From assembly GCA_964017065.1 (NCBI GenBank), contig OZ024785.1:2437142-2501141 (forward strand): DNA of 64,000 bases, read 5' to 3'. This document shows, piece by piece, positions 21,592-34,440 of this stretch. Below the pieces are notes generated by a model. That model made no database searches and was not told the DNA's origin. It was given only the letters and a program-made list of their open reading frames with translations. The translations under genes and the position numbers were made by a program. The stretch's first letter is position 1. Each line of letters begins with the position of its first letter. Source of the DNA: Haliclona indistincta (taxonomy: Eukaryota > Porifera > Demospongiae > Haplosclerida > Chalinidae).

Positions 21592-23118
21592 CGGTCTGTG
21601 TACTGTTTGTCCACTCGGTTTTCGCTTCGAAATTGGCAGTTCAAAAATCAAATTTTAGCAATTTTTCTGTATTTGAACACTCAGTTCGAAAAATAGAAAT
21701 TGCAACCTATTTTCCAAATTTTGTGCTGTTCTAAACAGAATAAACTATCATACTATCACGTTTTTGGTGCATTTCTGTACCGTACAACGTTGTGCAAGGA
21801 AGTTGAGCTTGCAAACTTGCTGTAGTGAAAGATGAGCCATTCTGTGAGCTGTTTGTAAAGTGAATTTTCTTAACTCAGCCAAATAGCCATTTCCAAGCCT
21901 TTTTAAAAACTTCAGCTACTGAGCTTATTCAGTGACCTATAATTAATAGTTGATAACTTTTGCAATAGTTGGTTGTGAGCTGTCATATTTGATGCACATA
22001 ATCTACAATGTTATACCATACTTCAGACCAGATTTGAGGATTGTATTACCTTTGATAAAATTTTTACAGCATAATATGTAAAAACATCAAAATTGGACTC
22101 TCTAAGCTGGAAGCACTGTATGTGTTTGTGTGTAGGAGGGTGAGTGTGTACGACCATGTTAATTATGTGCACACACTCCTTCCACCTTTACATGTAGCAA
22201 AGCATATACGAAGCCAGGGTACCTTAGTAAACAGGTACTATGCACAACACTACGACCTCCTGCAGGAGGACCAACAGTGTGGCTCTTACTGCAGGTGTGC
22301 CACCACAACATTAGTAGATCATGAGACACAGCCGGTCATGTCAGTGGACTAACTGCTCTCCACTACATGTACAAGACCAGATTAGGTGGGGTGGACGCAC
22401 ACAGAGTAATAGGAGGAGTGTGAGTACGTAGGAAGGAAGAGGAGGAGGAAGAGTGAGTGCACATAATGTGTGACGCAGGTAATAATTATATATAGGGAGG
22501 ATTTTATTAGTCCATGGACATAAATTATGACATGCTAGTGATGGGATGGATACTTAAATTTCTTTACTGTCAACAGCTGTCTTCAAAGTGCGTAATGCAG
22601 CAAGAAAAAAGGATATGCATAATTGTTTCGGATCTACAAATTATCCAAGGAAATGGCATGCTGCCTCATTGACCCCAGCTTTACGTGATTACATGGTTGT
22701 CTGTCCTATCTCTCAGACCACACCTTCCATTTCAGCCTTGCATTCTAAAGAGGGTGTGGTTAAGTGATCGTGTGGAGGTCATCATGTAATAAGCACTCTT
22801 CTTTGCTATGAGATACAAACCAAATTAAAAATTGGTGGTGGTTTCTGTTTGTAATAAAAATGAACTGTGTATTCTTGATTTTTGTATCTTGAACTGTCCA
22901 ATGATAGAATAGAACATTGCTATACAGTGGACAAACAGTACAAGGGTCTTTGCTGACAATGCATTCTGCTTAGAAAGGTACAGAATTTAGCAAATAGGTT
23001 GCAATTTCTATTTTTCGAACTGAGTGTTCAAATACAAAACATGAAAAATGGCTAAAATTTGATTTTTGAACTGTCAATTTCGAAGCGAAAACCGAGTGGA
23101 CAAACAGTACACAGACCG
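21592..23118. mobile_element. 1.5-kb inverted-repeat element
   Basis: Ends read cggtctgtgtactgtttgtc inward on both sides, and inverted repeats extend about 130 bp. The sequence aatccc flanks both sides. The interior has a 76-codon frame at 22122-22352 that I do not recognise; it may be a captured fragment or chance. No transposase is evident. The copy is at 32131-33657. Confidence 0.75.
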
Positions 23119-23901
23119 ACCAATCCCACGACAGCAGTGAACTCACTTCTGTTTGTGTGTAGCAGAGACACATCATGAGTACAACTATATTCGTGTCCAT
23201 TTTCACAGCTCTATACCAAGATGCTTATTGATCCATGGTTACTAACATACACTAGTATTGATTCCATGCAGACACAGGATTAAGTATACACATGCTATCG
23301 TATTATTGCTAACGGTCTCTTGCAACTGTTCACTCATGCTGTGGGTGTGATCTTTACATCTTATTCCTACATATCACTCAATCACTTAACTAGTACCCTG
23401 CTGCATTGCAACTATAGTGTTGGTAGTGTTAATATGTGCTGTTAGCAGCACACATGGCTTAGTTTAATTACACCCTCTCTTCTACAGCTCAAGTCGTGTA
23501 GCATGGAGTAGCTGAAGAGAGGTAGGTGGCTGGCGCTACTGATAAAGATAAAATGTGTGTCAACACACTATACCAAGGTGCGTACTAGAATTTACTATCA
23601 CATGACATGGGCACACTTCACTTTTAATTGTGTTTATATTATCCATCAGGTGTCACGATATAGTCACTGTGAGTCGCAAAGGTCCAAGCTCCACCTACCA
23701 GCTCCTCCCCTCATGATGACGTGAGTGCAGTGTATGTAATAGCATGCAGTTACTCTTCACTAGTGTATCTATAATCTTGTGCTATTAATAGTATAGTATA
23801 ATGATGTCATGTTACTATTGTTAGTAGCAGCAAACATTGTTGACTAAAGCAGAATACAAGGCATATGGTAATATGTTAAATGCAGTCCATGCTTGAGCAA
23901 T

Positions 23902-25763
23902 CTAAGTTTTGATTTCGTAATCGTTATCTTGTCTCTCTTTCTCATCAAGTTCCACTGGTGCTATAAGATAGTAACACATGATCATTAGTGTCTCTAAGCT
24001 AGTCCGTACCATTCTTATGTTGCTTTGAGCTGTGTCTAACAAAGGCAGCTGCCATGATAGTTATAGTGACAATGATGATGATGAGTATTATTATAGACAT
24101 TATAACAGGGATTCCAATAGTGATCCAGTTACTGACAGTAGACTCCACTTGACCTGTACAGCATTAGTGATAATAATAGTGTATTAGCTATAGGCTCACT
24201 AGTAGGTGTGGGTGTGGTCACAGCTTGACTTGTTGTGGTATTAGCTGGCAGCATTGATGATGATTGGATAAAAATAATGCAATATACATGTGTCTACATG
24301 TGCTGTATTTAACTCACTGTACACAGTGTTAATGGTGATTCTCTGACTGGCTTGATTCTCTACTACTAGTGATACATTGTAGGTTGAGTTACAGGATAGT
24401 GGACTAGTGATATTATCACTAGACACATCAAACATCAGTTGATTGGTTGGTCCATATACAATAGTCCCTCCATCCAACACATCTGTCAGCACAAGTGTGA
24501 CAGCAAGTGCCTCGTATGGACACACTTCTGGTACCTGGACAGCATGTCAATTCAATAGTTTGTACAATAGAGCCAGCAACATACTTGAATGGCTGCATGA
24601 AGTATGTTTGTGTTCCTATCGCAAACTATGGTGACATTGGTTTGCTTCCTTGCAGTAGTGTCTAATCCTATTATTAAAACAATGAATGAATATAGTTATA
24701 CAATACTAGCAAGAGTATTTAACTAAGAAGAGTGTCGAACGTAGCATACCCGCGTACAATATCTGTGTGAATAGTAATGTGACACGCACGTGAGTAATCG
24801 CCGTAATTGTGTCCGTAAGTTGTTAGTATAATTTATTTTTATTGTCATTTGTTATATTTGCGAGGGGACGTGGCCATGTATCAGACATCATCATAAGCCC
24901 GTGTTAGTACAGCCATCGATCCGCGCCGACAGCGCGCATATGGAGCGGCAGGATTCTGCGTCATTTAGCTCACGTGCGTGGCACATTACTTTCCACACAG
25001 ATATTGTACACGGGTATGCTATGTTCGACACTCTTCTTAATTATAATATTATACTCTTGATACTAGTTAGTACTGCACCTTTAGGGAATCCACTAGTAGT
25101 GTTTATACTGGGTCCAGTGCTACCCACATCAGTCTCAACCTCCACTGTGAACACCAGCTCATCACACTGACCTCCTCCTCTCAGCACTAACTGCTCATCA
25201 CATGTTGTCCACTGAGTGATCTGGTTTGATGTGAGGTTGAGCATGGTCACAGTGTAGTTGATGACAGGGAATGGCCATGGAGCAGTCCAGGTGAGAGTGA
25301 GGGCAGTCAGGTTAGTCACTGTCACTGAGGGAGCTACAGGAGGACTTGGTGGACCTAGTTGGCACAATAATAATACTGAAATGGATAGCATTTGTTCAAA
25401 CTTACTTTCTACTACAATCAGTCGTGAAGAGTCTGTTCTCATTGAGGAACCAATAAGTCCATACACTTCAGTATTGTTATTCTCTACTGTAGCAAGTATT
25501 TGAAAAGTGAATTTATTTGTTTCTTGGTGCCAACTAATGTTTCTATCTTTCAATTGCTGATCTGTTGCATCAGAGAATCCAATTATGATGCCTCCAATAT
25601 CTCCAACACACATAACAACTCCTTGGAAACTTTCTCCATTGTTGTATGGAAATGTAAAGTTGGTGACTTGTCCTATCAGAGCAACTCTATCATTGCTACT
25701 GCATTTTATTTCTGTGATAAATATGACAATTAGTTCCCACATGCAGCATCTCACTACACTCAT
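23902..25763 (-). CDS. R5, Ig-FN3 receptor with atypical Ig, very short stalk
   Basis: Exons: 25406-25763 signal peptide and Ig, 25079-25354 FN3, 24585-24667 and 24318-24534 second FN3-like domain, 24200-24244 stalk, 24010-24153 membrane helix, 23902-23960 tail. The sum is 1182 nt, 393 residues. As in R4, both Ig cysteines are missing. The stalk exon is only 45 nt because the usual acceptor before CATCAATG is disrupted and a later cag must be used. A 350-bp MITE fills the intron after FN3. A distal first exon could be 28019-28091, but only across the assembly gap and recombinase copy. The tail ends NDYEIKT. Confidence 0.72.
24710..25059. mobile_element. MITE in the R5 intron after FN3
   Basis: A 350-bp element with inverted ends (caagagta / tactcttg and gtgtcgaacgtagcataccc inward). 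The 7-bp duplication atactag lies at 24703-24709 and 25060-25066. The uninterrupted site is seen in R4 (acaatactagttagtactgc). The copy is at 35249-35598. Confidence 0.9.
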
Positions 25764-26250
25764 TCCCAGCTACACTGTTTCACATCAACACATTGTGCTA
25801 TTGATGGTGTTCATCTATAGCTAGCACGTTTTTAATGGTAGGACTACAGTTAGCCATAGGAAATCACTACAGCTGTCCTACAAACCAGTCTTAATCTGGC
25901 AATTGCGAATAGTAGTTATAAGACTAAGAAAACTTATAGGTTTTGCCTTCAAAACCACTAACCCATATACTGCACATATCTCAACAAGAGCAATGTGGTT
26001 TACACAAGGCAGCATCACTGGATTTTTATTTTTGGTAATAAAACTCTCTGTTATCGTCTGAAGCATTGAATAAGAAATCTAACTAGGTAAACTTCAGCTG
26101 GTCTACAGAGGTTGTTTGAAAGTTATCATGTGTTTGATTTAGTGCTGTGATGGATGAATCTCATTAAGTGGCCAACTGTGTAACAATGCAGGAATTTAAT
26201 TTGTGCTTCCTTGAAGGAAATGAGTTTGTACTGCAAAGTTTAATACTGCA

Positions 26251-26262
26251 CTCACACGCGCA

Positions 26263-26357
<95 letters not shown>
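26251..26357. repeat. (AC)n microsatellite before the gap
   Basis: An AC run starting with ACGCGC units. It differs in length and interruptions from its counterpart at 36789-36910. This is the only difference noticed between the two 10-kb copies. Confidence 0.95.
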
Positions 26358-26360
<3 letters not shown>

Positions 26361-26386
26361 GTCACTGCAAAAATCAAATTATGGTT

Positions 26387-26586
26387 NNNNNNNNNNNNNN
26401 NNNNNNNNNNNNNNNNNNNNNNNNNNNNNNNNNNNNNNNNNNNNNNNNNNNNNNNNNNNNNNNNNNNNNNNNNNNNNNNNNNNNNNNNNNNNNNNNNNNN
26501 NNNNNNNNNNNNNNNNNNNNNNNNNNNNNNNNNNNNNNNNNNNNNNNNNNNNNNNNNNNNNNNNNNNNNNNNNNNNNNNNNNNNNN
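26387..26586. other. Assembly gap of exactly 200 N
   Basis: The left flank matches position about 15025 and the right flank matches 16048. If the tandem copy is real, about 1.0 kb should be missing here, including the recombinase start and hairpin. The round number suggests a placeholder rather than a measured size. Confidence 0.99.
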
Positions 26587-26588
26587 GG

Positions 26589-27683
26589 ATGACCAGATTT
26601 ATTCTGGAAGTGAGGAAACGAGATGGTAGTGTTTATACACCAAACACACTGCATCACATCACTGCTGGTGTAATGCGGCACCTGAGGTGGAACGGGCGTC
26701 AAGACATAGACTTTTTCCGTGCTAGCGAATACACCAATTTTCGTCAATCTCTGGATGCTGAAATGAAGAGGCTGCAGAGCCTGGGCATCGGTGCCAAAAA
26801 GAAGCAGGCCGAAGTTTTGACTGAGGCTGAGGAAGAGTTGCTATGGACGGAAGGTCTACTAGGAGGCAAAACACCTCAGATGTTACTGGACACAGTAGTC
26901 TTCTATAATGGCCTATATTTTGCGCTTCGAAGTGGGCGAGAACATCGACAACTCCGACACTCACCCTGCCAAGTTGAGGTGGTAGAAAAGCCTGGTGAGA
27001 GACCGTACCTGGTTTACCACGAAGACACCTCAAAAAACCATCCTGGTGGACTAAAGGGACGAAAAACTACACCAAAGGTTGTTGTTCACCACTCTAATAC
27101 ACAGAGCCCAGAGAGATGCTTCGTCACTCTTTTTAAAAAGTACAGAGAACTGTGTCCTGATGATCCAGTAGCCAACGCTTTCTATCTACAACCATCGCGT
27201 TCTCCAACAGAGACCTGCTGGTACACCAGACAGCCACTGGGTCACTCCACACTCGGTGGTACAGTGGCTCGACTGTGTAGAGAGGCTGGCATTCAAGGCT
27301 ATAAAACCAACCACAGCCTGAGAGCAACTGCCACCACTAGGCTGTACGAGTCTGGAGTTGATGAGCAACAAATCATGGAGAGAACTGGACACCGTAGCTT
27401 GGAAGGCGTTCGCTCTTACAAGCGAACGTCAAACAAGCAGAGGCAAGCGCTGTCTGATGTGCTAAACAGAGCGCGGGAGCCTTCTCAGACAACACAAGTT
27501 CAGCAACAACCAGCGGCAGCATTCTGTGCCTTCACGAGCCAACAACAGCTCTGTTCTCTTACCTTGCCATCTGCAACTTTTAATGACTGCACAGTCAACT
27601 TCGTAATTGGAGGCGCGACTAACAGCTCAAGCAGATCGAAAAGGCGACGACCACTCGTCATCGACGATACTGACACAGACTAG
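26589..27683 (+). CDS. Crypton-like tyrosine recombinase, second copy, 5' end in the gap
   Basis: It is identical to residues 153-516 of the recombinase at 15594. All catalytic residues are present. The missing N-terminus coincides with the N run, so truncation is an assembly limit, not a biological lesion. The tandem repeat follows at 27761-27909. Confidence 0.85.
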   Translation: MTRFILEVRKRDGSVYTPNTLHHITAGVMRHLRWNGRQDIDFFRASEYTNFRQSLDAEMKRLQSLGIGAKKKQAEVLTEAEEELLWTEGLLGGKTPQMLLDTVVFYNGLYFALRSGREHRQLRHSPCQVEVVEKPGERPYLVYHEDTSKNHPGGLKGRKTTPKVVVHHSNTQSPERCFVTLFKKYRELCPDDPVANAFYLQPSRSPTETCWYTRQPLGHSTLGGTVARLCREAGIQGYKTNHSLRATATTRLYESGVDEQQIMERTGHRSLEGVRSYKRTSNKQRQALSDVLNRAREPSQTTQVQQQPAAAFCAFTSQQQLCSLTLPSATFNDCTVNFVIGGATNSSSRSKRRRPLVIDDTDTD

Positions 27684-28018
27684 CTTAGCTTATCATGTAT
27701 AAACAAAAACTACACTCTTGTTCTGTATAATCTCCGCGCATATCAGTAATCTATTGTTTTAGCACCTCGTGGCGGGATTACATTATGGAGTGGCGGGATT
27801 ACATTATGGAGTGGCGGGATTACATTATGGAGTGGCGGGATTACATTATGGGTGGCGAGATTACATTATGGAGTGGCGGGATTACATTATGGGTGGCGAG
27901 ATTACATTACGAGATTTAGATCCAAGCAACTAGACAATCTGATTGGCTAATACCACTAAGCTATAGTCTAATATAAAATTATAATTGCCGAGTATTGTTA
28001 ATAATTCTCATCACTCAC

Positions 28019-28091
28019 CACTTGTAGCTGGTCCACTAAGCCACAGGACTAGCAACAGCAGCACACTGAACATGATCGAACTGTCAGGCAT
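28019..28091 (-). other. Signal-peptide exon, copy of 17480-17552
   Basis: Here the exon lies upstream of R5 on the minus strand, separated by the recombinase copy and the gap. It could be the distal first exon of R5, with the Crypton-like element in the intron. The decayed exon copy is at 28272-28325. Confidence 0.45.
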
Positions 28092-29020
28092 TGCTTATCT
28101 ACACATCACACAGGAAGTCTAGAGTGCATGGTTACCACTCTGTGGTTTTACTAATCATTCCTGTGTACAGAATTATGCAAACAATCTGTTTACATTGCAA
28201 TTAGTAAAGCCAAGACAGTTATCATTTAGTCATACATGAGTCATTCCACAACAGCAGTGCAGTGAACTCACTTCTGTTTGTGTGTAGCAGAGACACATCA
28301 AGAGTACAACTATATTCGTGTCCATTTTTCACAGCTCTATACCAAGATGCTTATTGATCCATGGTTACTAACATACACTAGTATTGATTCCATGCAGACA
28401 CAGGATTAAGTATACACATGCTATCGTATTATTGCTAACGGTCTCTTGCAACTGTTCAATCGTGCTGTGGGTGTGATCTTTATATCTTATTCCTACATAT
28501 CACTCAATCACTTAACTAGTACCCAGCTGCATTGCAACTAGTGTTGGTAGTGTTAATATGTGCTGTTAGCAGCACACATGGCTTAGTTTAATAACACCTT
28601 CTCTTCTACAGGTCAAGTCGTGTAGCATGGAGTAGCTGAAGAGAGGTAGGTGGCTGGCGCTACTGATAAAGATAAAATGTGTGTCAACACACTATACCAA
28701 GGTGCGTACTAGAATTTACTATCACATGACATGGGCACACTTCACTTATAATAGTGTTTATATATTATCCATCAGGTGTCACGATATAGTCACTGTGCGT
28801 CGCAATGGTCCAAACTCCACCTACTGGCTCCTCCCCTCATGATAATGTGAGTGTAGTGTATATAATAGCATGCAGTTACTCTTCACTAGTCAATCTATAA
28901 TCTCGTGCTATTAATAGTATAATGATGTCGTGTTACTATTATCAGTAGCAGTTGCCTTATTTGACTAAAGCAGAATACAAGGCATGTGGTAATCGTAAAT
29001 GCAGTCCATGCTTGAGCAAT

Positions 29021-30918
29021 CTAAGGTATGATTTCGTAATCGTTATCTTGACTCTCTTTCTCATCAAGTTCCACTGGTGGTGCTATAAGATAGTAACACA
29101 TGATCATTAGTGTCTCTAAGCTAGTCCGTACCATTCTTATGTTGCTTTGAGCTGTGTCTATGAAAGGCAGCTGCCATGATAGTTATAGTGACAATGATGA
29201 TGATGAGTATTATTATAGACAGTATAACAGGGATTCCAATAGTGATCCAGTTACTAACAGTAGACTCCACTTGATCTATATCACCAGGAGCGTATAAGGG
29301 GAAGGAGCGTTCAACTACCGTATACGCTTAGTAATATCGAAGTCTAAAGTCCGCCGCCGTGCGCTGTTGCTACTTGGAACTTGGGCCTTTCTTTGCGCGT
29401 TGTGGCTCGCTATTTCCTACCTATACATTCATCCACGTTTCATCCTGCCCGTCTCCGGCTAAAACAAGCAAGCTTTCAGCCAGAGCTATGGTCGCCGTCT
29501 TATGCGGCCTGCAAAAACCTTCCTCATAAGGAAGGTTTTTGCAGCGCAAGCGGCGGACTTTAGACTCCGATATTTCTATTAGTTACACGCTCCTTCCCCT
29601 TATACGCTCCTGATATCACATGTACAGCATTAGTGGTAATAATAGTGTATTAGGCTCACTAGTAGGTGTGGGTGTGGTTATTAGAGTGTTTGTGGGTGTG
29701 GTCACGTGTTGACTTGCTGTGGTAGTCATCGGTTGACCTGGTATATTAGTAGTAGCTGGCGCCATTGATGCTGTAATATTGCAATATACATGTGTCTACA
29801 TGTGCTGTATCTAACTCACTATACACAGTGTTAATGGTGATTCTCTGACTGGCTTGATTCTCTACTACTAGTGATACATTGTAGGTTGAGTTACAAGATA
29901 GTGGACTAGTGACATTATCACTAGACACATCAAACATCAGTTGATTGGTTGGTCCATATACAATAGTCCCTCCATCCAACACATCTGTCAGCACAAGTGT
30001 GACAGCAATGGCTGCCTCATATTGACACACTTCTGGTACCTGGACAGTATTACTGTAGTTGAGTGATAGTAATCAAATATTGTGTGTTGGTCATACATTA
30101 GCTGTGGCTTGAATAATGTTATCATGACATGTTATGGTGACATTGCTTTGGTTCCTTGCAGTAGTGTCTAATCCTATTATGAGAACAACGAATGAATATA
30201 GTTATACAATACTAGTTAGTACTGCACCTTTAGGGAATCCACTAGTAGTGTTTGTACTGGGTCCAGTGCTACCCACATCAGTCTCAGCCTCCACTGTGAA
30301 CACCAGCTCATCACACTGACCTCCTCCTCCTCTCAGCACTAACTGCTCATCACATGTTGTCCACTGAGTGATCTGGTTTGACGTGAGGTTGAGCATGGTC
30401 ACAGTGTAGTTGATGACAGGGAATGGCCATGGAGCAGTCCAGGTGAGAGTGAGGGCAGTCAGGTTAGTCACTGTCACTGAGGGAGCTACAGGAGGGCCTG
30501 GTGGACCTAGTTGACACAATAATAATACTGAAATGGATAGTATTTGTTCAAACTTACTTTCTGCTACAATCAGTCTTGAAGAGTCTGTTCTGATCCGGTC
30601 ACCAATAATTCCATACACTTCAGTGTTGTTATTCTCTACTGTAGCAAGTATTTGAAAAGTGAATTTTCCTGTTTCTTGGTACCAGCTAATGTTTCTATCT
30701 TTCAATTGCTGATCAATGTCAGTAAACGATCCAATTATGATGCCTCCAATATCTCCAGCACACATAACAACTCCTTGGAAACTTACTCCATTGTTGTATG
30801 GAAATGTAAAGTTGGTGACTTGTCCTATCAGAGCAACTCTATCATTGCTACTGCATCTTATTTCTGTGATAAATATGACAATTATTAGTGCCCACATGCA
30901 GCAGCTTACTCCTCTCAT
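29021..30918 (-). CDS. R6, copy of R4
   Basis: Exons 30558-30918, 30228-30506, 30097-30173, 29820-30039, 29660-29770, 29132-29275 and 29021-29082. It is identical to R4 in every exon, 417 residues, with the same cysteine-less Ig and the same MITE near the membrane-exon acceptor. The possible distal first exon is 31959-32010. Whether it is a separate gene depends on whether the 10.3-kb duplication is real. Confidence 0.7.
29285..29612. mobile_element. MITE, copy of 18746-19073
   Basis: Same element and same atatcac duplication, carried along with the 10.3-kb repeat. Confidence 0.85.
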
Positions 30919-31383
30919 TTCCAGATACACTGTTTGTCACTAACACATTGTGCTTTATAATGGTGTTCATCCATAGCTAGCACGTTTTTGGCATAGGCAA
31001 TCTCTACAGCAGTCCTACAAACCAGTCTTAATCTGGCAATTGCGAATAGTAGTTTTAAGACTAAGAAAACATACTAGGTTTTGCCTTCAAAACCACTAAC
31101 CCATACACTGCACATATCTCAACAAGAGCAATGAGGTTTACACTAGGCAGCATCACTGGATTTTATTTTTGGTAGTAAAACTCTCTGTTATCGTCTGAAG
31201 CATTGAATAAGAAATCTAACAAGGTAAACTTCAGCTGGTCTACAGAGGTTGTTTGAAAGTTATCATGTGTTTGATTTAGTGCTGTGATGGATGAATCTCA
31301 TTAAGTGGCCAATAATGCAGGAATTTAATTTGTGCTTCCATGAAGGAAATGAGTTTGTACTGCAAAGTTTAATACTGCACACA

Positions 31384-31430
<47 letters not shown>

Positions 31431-31443
31431 ACACACACACACA

Positions 31444-31476
<33 letters not shown>

Positions 31477-31493
31477 GTTGTCACTGCAAAAAT

Positions 31494-31564
31494 TATCATT
31501 GCCAATCGGCAATGATATGTAGGGGTGACCTTGAATTAAGATGGCGGCTACTCATGTGCGAAAA
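31494..31564. mobile_element. Short palindromic insertion, copy of 20955-21025
   Basis: Same sequence, duplicated with its surroundings; follows the (AC)n run at 31377-31477. Confidence 0.65.
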
Positions 31565-32130
31565 TCAAATTATGGTTCTCCCAAAGTATCAGGCCATATG
31601 ATAGCACAACTCTACTTGTACAGTCCTGCATGATTCAATGGGTGTTGACCTCCCTTAAATTTCTGATTTTTACAAATAGAACAACTCAAAATAATTTATT
31701 GTTGCTCATCAAACAGTTGATCATTAAAACCAATTGCTATCATATTTAAATAGGTTTTGATTACAAAAAAATGTTTTGAACAGGGCACAGCATTTGGCCT
31801 ATTTAATAATATAATAACAGTATTGTTTCTTAACTATTGAGTAATGTACAGCTAGCTCTCTTAGGAAAGCTGGCAGAGTGACTGGGGTTACATACTAACA
31901 TTCTAGCTAGTGTAAAGATATGTATAGTCGAGTATTGTTAATAATTCTCATCACTCACCACTTGTAGCTGGTCCACTGAGCCACAGGACTAGCAACAGCA
32001 CACCGAACATGATCGAACTGTATGGTTTTACTAATCATCTTGTGTACAGAATTATGCAAACAATCTGTTTACATTGCAATTAGTATAGTAGCAAAGACTA
32101 AGACAGATTTAGTCATACATGAGTAATCCC

Positions 32131-33657
32131 CGGTCTGTGTACTGTTTGTCCACTCGGTTTTCGCTTCGAAATTGGCAGTTCAAAAATCAAATTTTAGCAA
32201 TTTTTCTGTATTTGAACACTCAGTTCGAAAAATAGAAATTGCAACCTATTTTCCAAATTTTGTGCTGTTCTAAACAGAATAAACTATCATACTATCACGT
32301 TTTTGGTGCATTTCTGTACCGTACAACGTTGTGCAAGGAAGTTGAGCTTGCAAACTTGCTGTAGTGAAAGATGAGCCATTCTGTGAGCTGTTTGTAAAGT
32401 GAATTTTCTTAACTCAGCCAAATAGCCATTTCCAAGCCTTTTTAAAAACTTCAGCTACTGAGCTTATTCAGTGACCTATAATTAATAGTTGATAACTTTT
32501 GCAATAGTTGGTTGTGAGCTGTCATATTTGATGCACATAATCTACAATGTTATACCATACTTCAGACCAGATTTGAGGATTGTATTACCTTTGATAAAAT
32601 TTTTACAGCATAATATGTAAAAACATCAAAATTGGACTCTCTAAGCTGGAAGCACTGTATGTGTTTGTGTGTAGGAGGGTGAGTGTGTACGACCATGTTA
32701 ATTATGTGCACACACTCCTTCCACCTTTACATGTAGCAAAGCATATACGAAGCCAGGGTACCTTAGTAAACAGGTACTATGCACAACACTACGACCTCCT
32801 GCAGGAGGACCAACAGTGTGGCTCTTACTGCAGGTGTGCCACCACAACATTAGTAGATCATGAGACACAGCCGGTCATGTCAGTGGACTAACTGCTCTCC
32901 ACTACATGTACAAGACCAGATTAGGTGGGGTGGACGCACACAGAGTAATAGGAGGAGTGTGAGTACGTAGGAAGGAAGAGGAGGAGGAAGAGTGAGTGCA
33001 CATAATGTGTGACGCAGGTAATAATTATATATAGGGAGGATTTTATTAGTCCATGGACATAAATTATGACATGCTAGTGATGGGATGGATACTTAAATTT
33101 CTTTACTGTCAACAGCTGTCTTCAAAGTGCGTAATGCAGCAAGAAAAAAGGATATGCATAATTGTTTCGGATCTACAAATTATCCAAGGAAATGGCATGC
33201 TGCCTCATTGACCCCAGCTTTACGTGATTACATGGTTGTCTGTCCTATCTCTCAGACCACACCTTCCATTTCAGCCTTGCATTCTAAAGAGGGTGTGGTT
33301 AAGTGATCGTGTGGAGGTCATCATGTAATAAGCACTCTTCTTTGCTATGAGATACAAACCAAATTAAAAATTGGTGGTGGTTTCTGTTTGTAATAAAAAT
33401 GAACTGTGTATTCTTGATTTTTGTATCTTGAACTGTCCAATGATAGAATAGAACATTGCTATACAGTGGACAAACAGTACAAGGGTCTTTGCTGACAATG
33501 CATTCTGCTTAGAAAGGTACAGAATTTAGCAAATAGGTTGCAATTTCTATTTTTCGAACTGAGTGTTCAAATACAAAACATGAAAAATGGCTAAAATTTG
33601 ATTTTTGAACTGTCAATTTCGAAGCGAAAACCGAGTGGACAAACAGTACACAGACCG
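32131..33657. mobile_element. Inverted-repeat element, copy of 21592-23118
   Basis: Identical in the parts compared. A decayed signal-peptide exon lies just beyond it at 33686-33739. Confidence 0.75.
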
Positions 33658-34440
33658 ACCAATCCCACGACAGCAGTGAACTCACTTCTGTTTGTGTGTA
33701 GCAGAGACACATCATGAGTACAACTATATTCGTGTCCATTTTCACAGCTCTATACCAAGATGCTTATTGATCCATGGTTACTAACATACACTAGTATTGA
33801 TTCCATGCAGACACAGGATTAAGTATACACATGCTATCGTATTATTGCTAACGGTCTCTTGCAACTGTTCACTCATGCTGTGGGTGTGATCTTTACATCT
33901 TATTCCTACATATCACTCAATCACTTAACTAGTACCCTGCTGCATTGCAACTATAGTGTTGGTAGTGTTAATATGTGCTGTTAGCAGCACACATGGCTTA
34001 GTTTAATTACACCCTCTCTTCTACAGCTCAAGTCGTGTAGCATGGAGTAGCTGAAGAGAGGTAGGTGGCTGGCGCTACTGATAAAGATAAAATGTGTGTC
34101 AACACACTATACCAAGGTGCGTACTAGAATTTACTATCACATGACATGGGCACACTTCACTTTTAATTGTGTTTATATTATCCATCAGGTGTCACGATAT
34201 AGTCACTGTGAGTCGCAAAGGTCCAAGCTCCACCTACCAGCTCCTCCCCTCATGATGACGTGAGTGCAGTGTATGTAATAGCATGCAGTTACTCTTCACT
34301 AGTGTATCTATAATCTTGTGCTATTAATAGTATAGTATAATGATGTCATGTTACTATTGTTAGTAGCAGCAAACATTGTTGACTAAAGCAGAATACAAGG
34401 CATATGGTAATATGTTAAATGCAGTCCATGCTTGAGCAAT

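Larger units (their letters stand above)
16048..26386 (+). repeat. 10.3-kb direct duplication, copy 1 (copy 2 at 26587-36939)
   Basis: Copy 2 follows at a constant offset of 10539 bp. All reading frames compared between the copies are identical; only the terminal microsatellite differs (14 bp longer in copy 2). It contains R4, R5, most of the recombinase gene and three transposon insertions. It is either a very recent duplication or two haplotypes placed in series by the assembler. Confidence 0.9.

Noticed and set aside
26589..27683. N-terminally truncated recombinase pseudogene
   Set aside because: The truncation coincides exactly with the N gap, so no biological lesion can be claimed.
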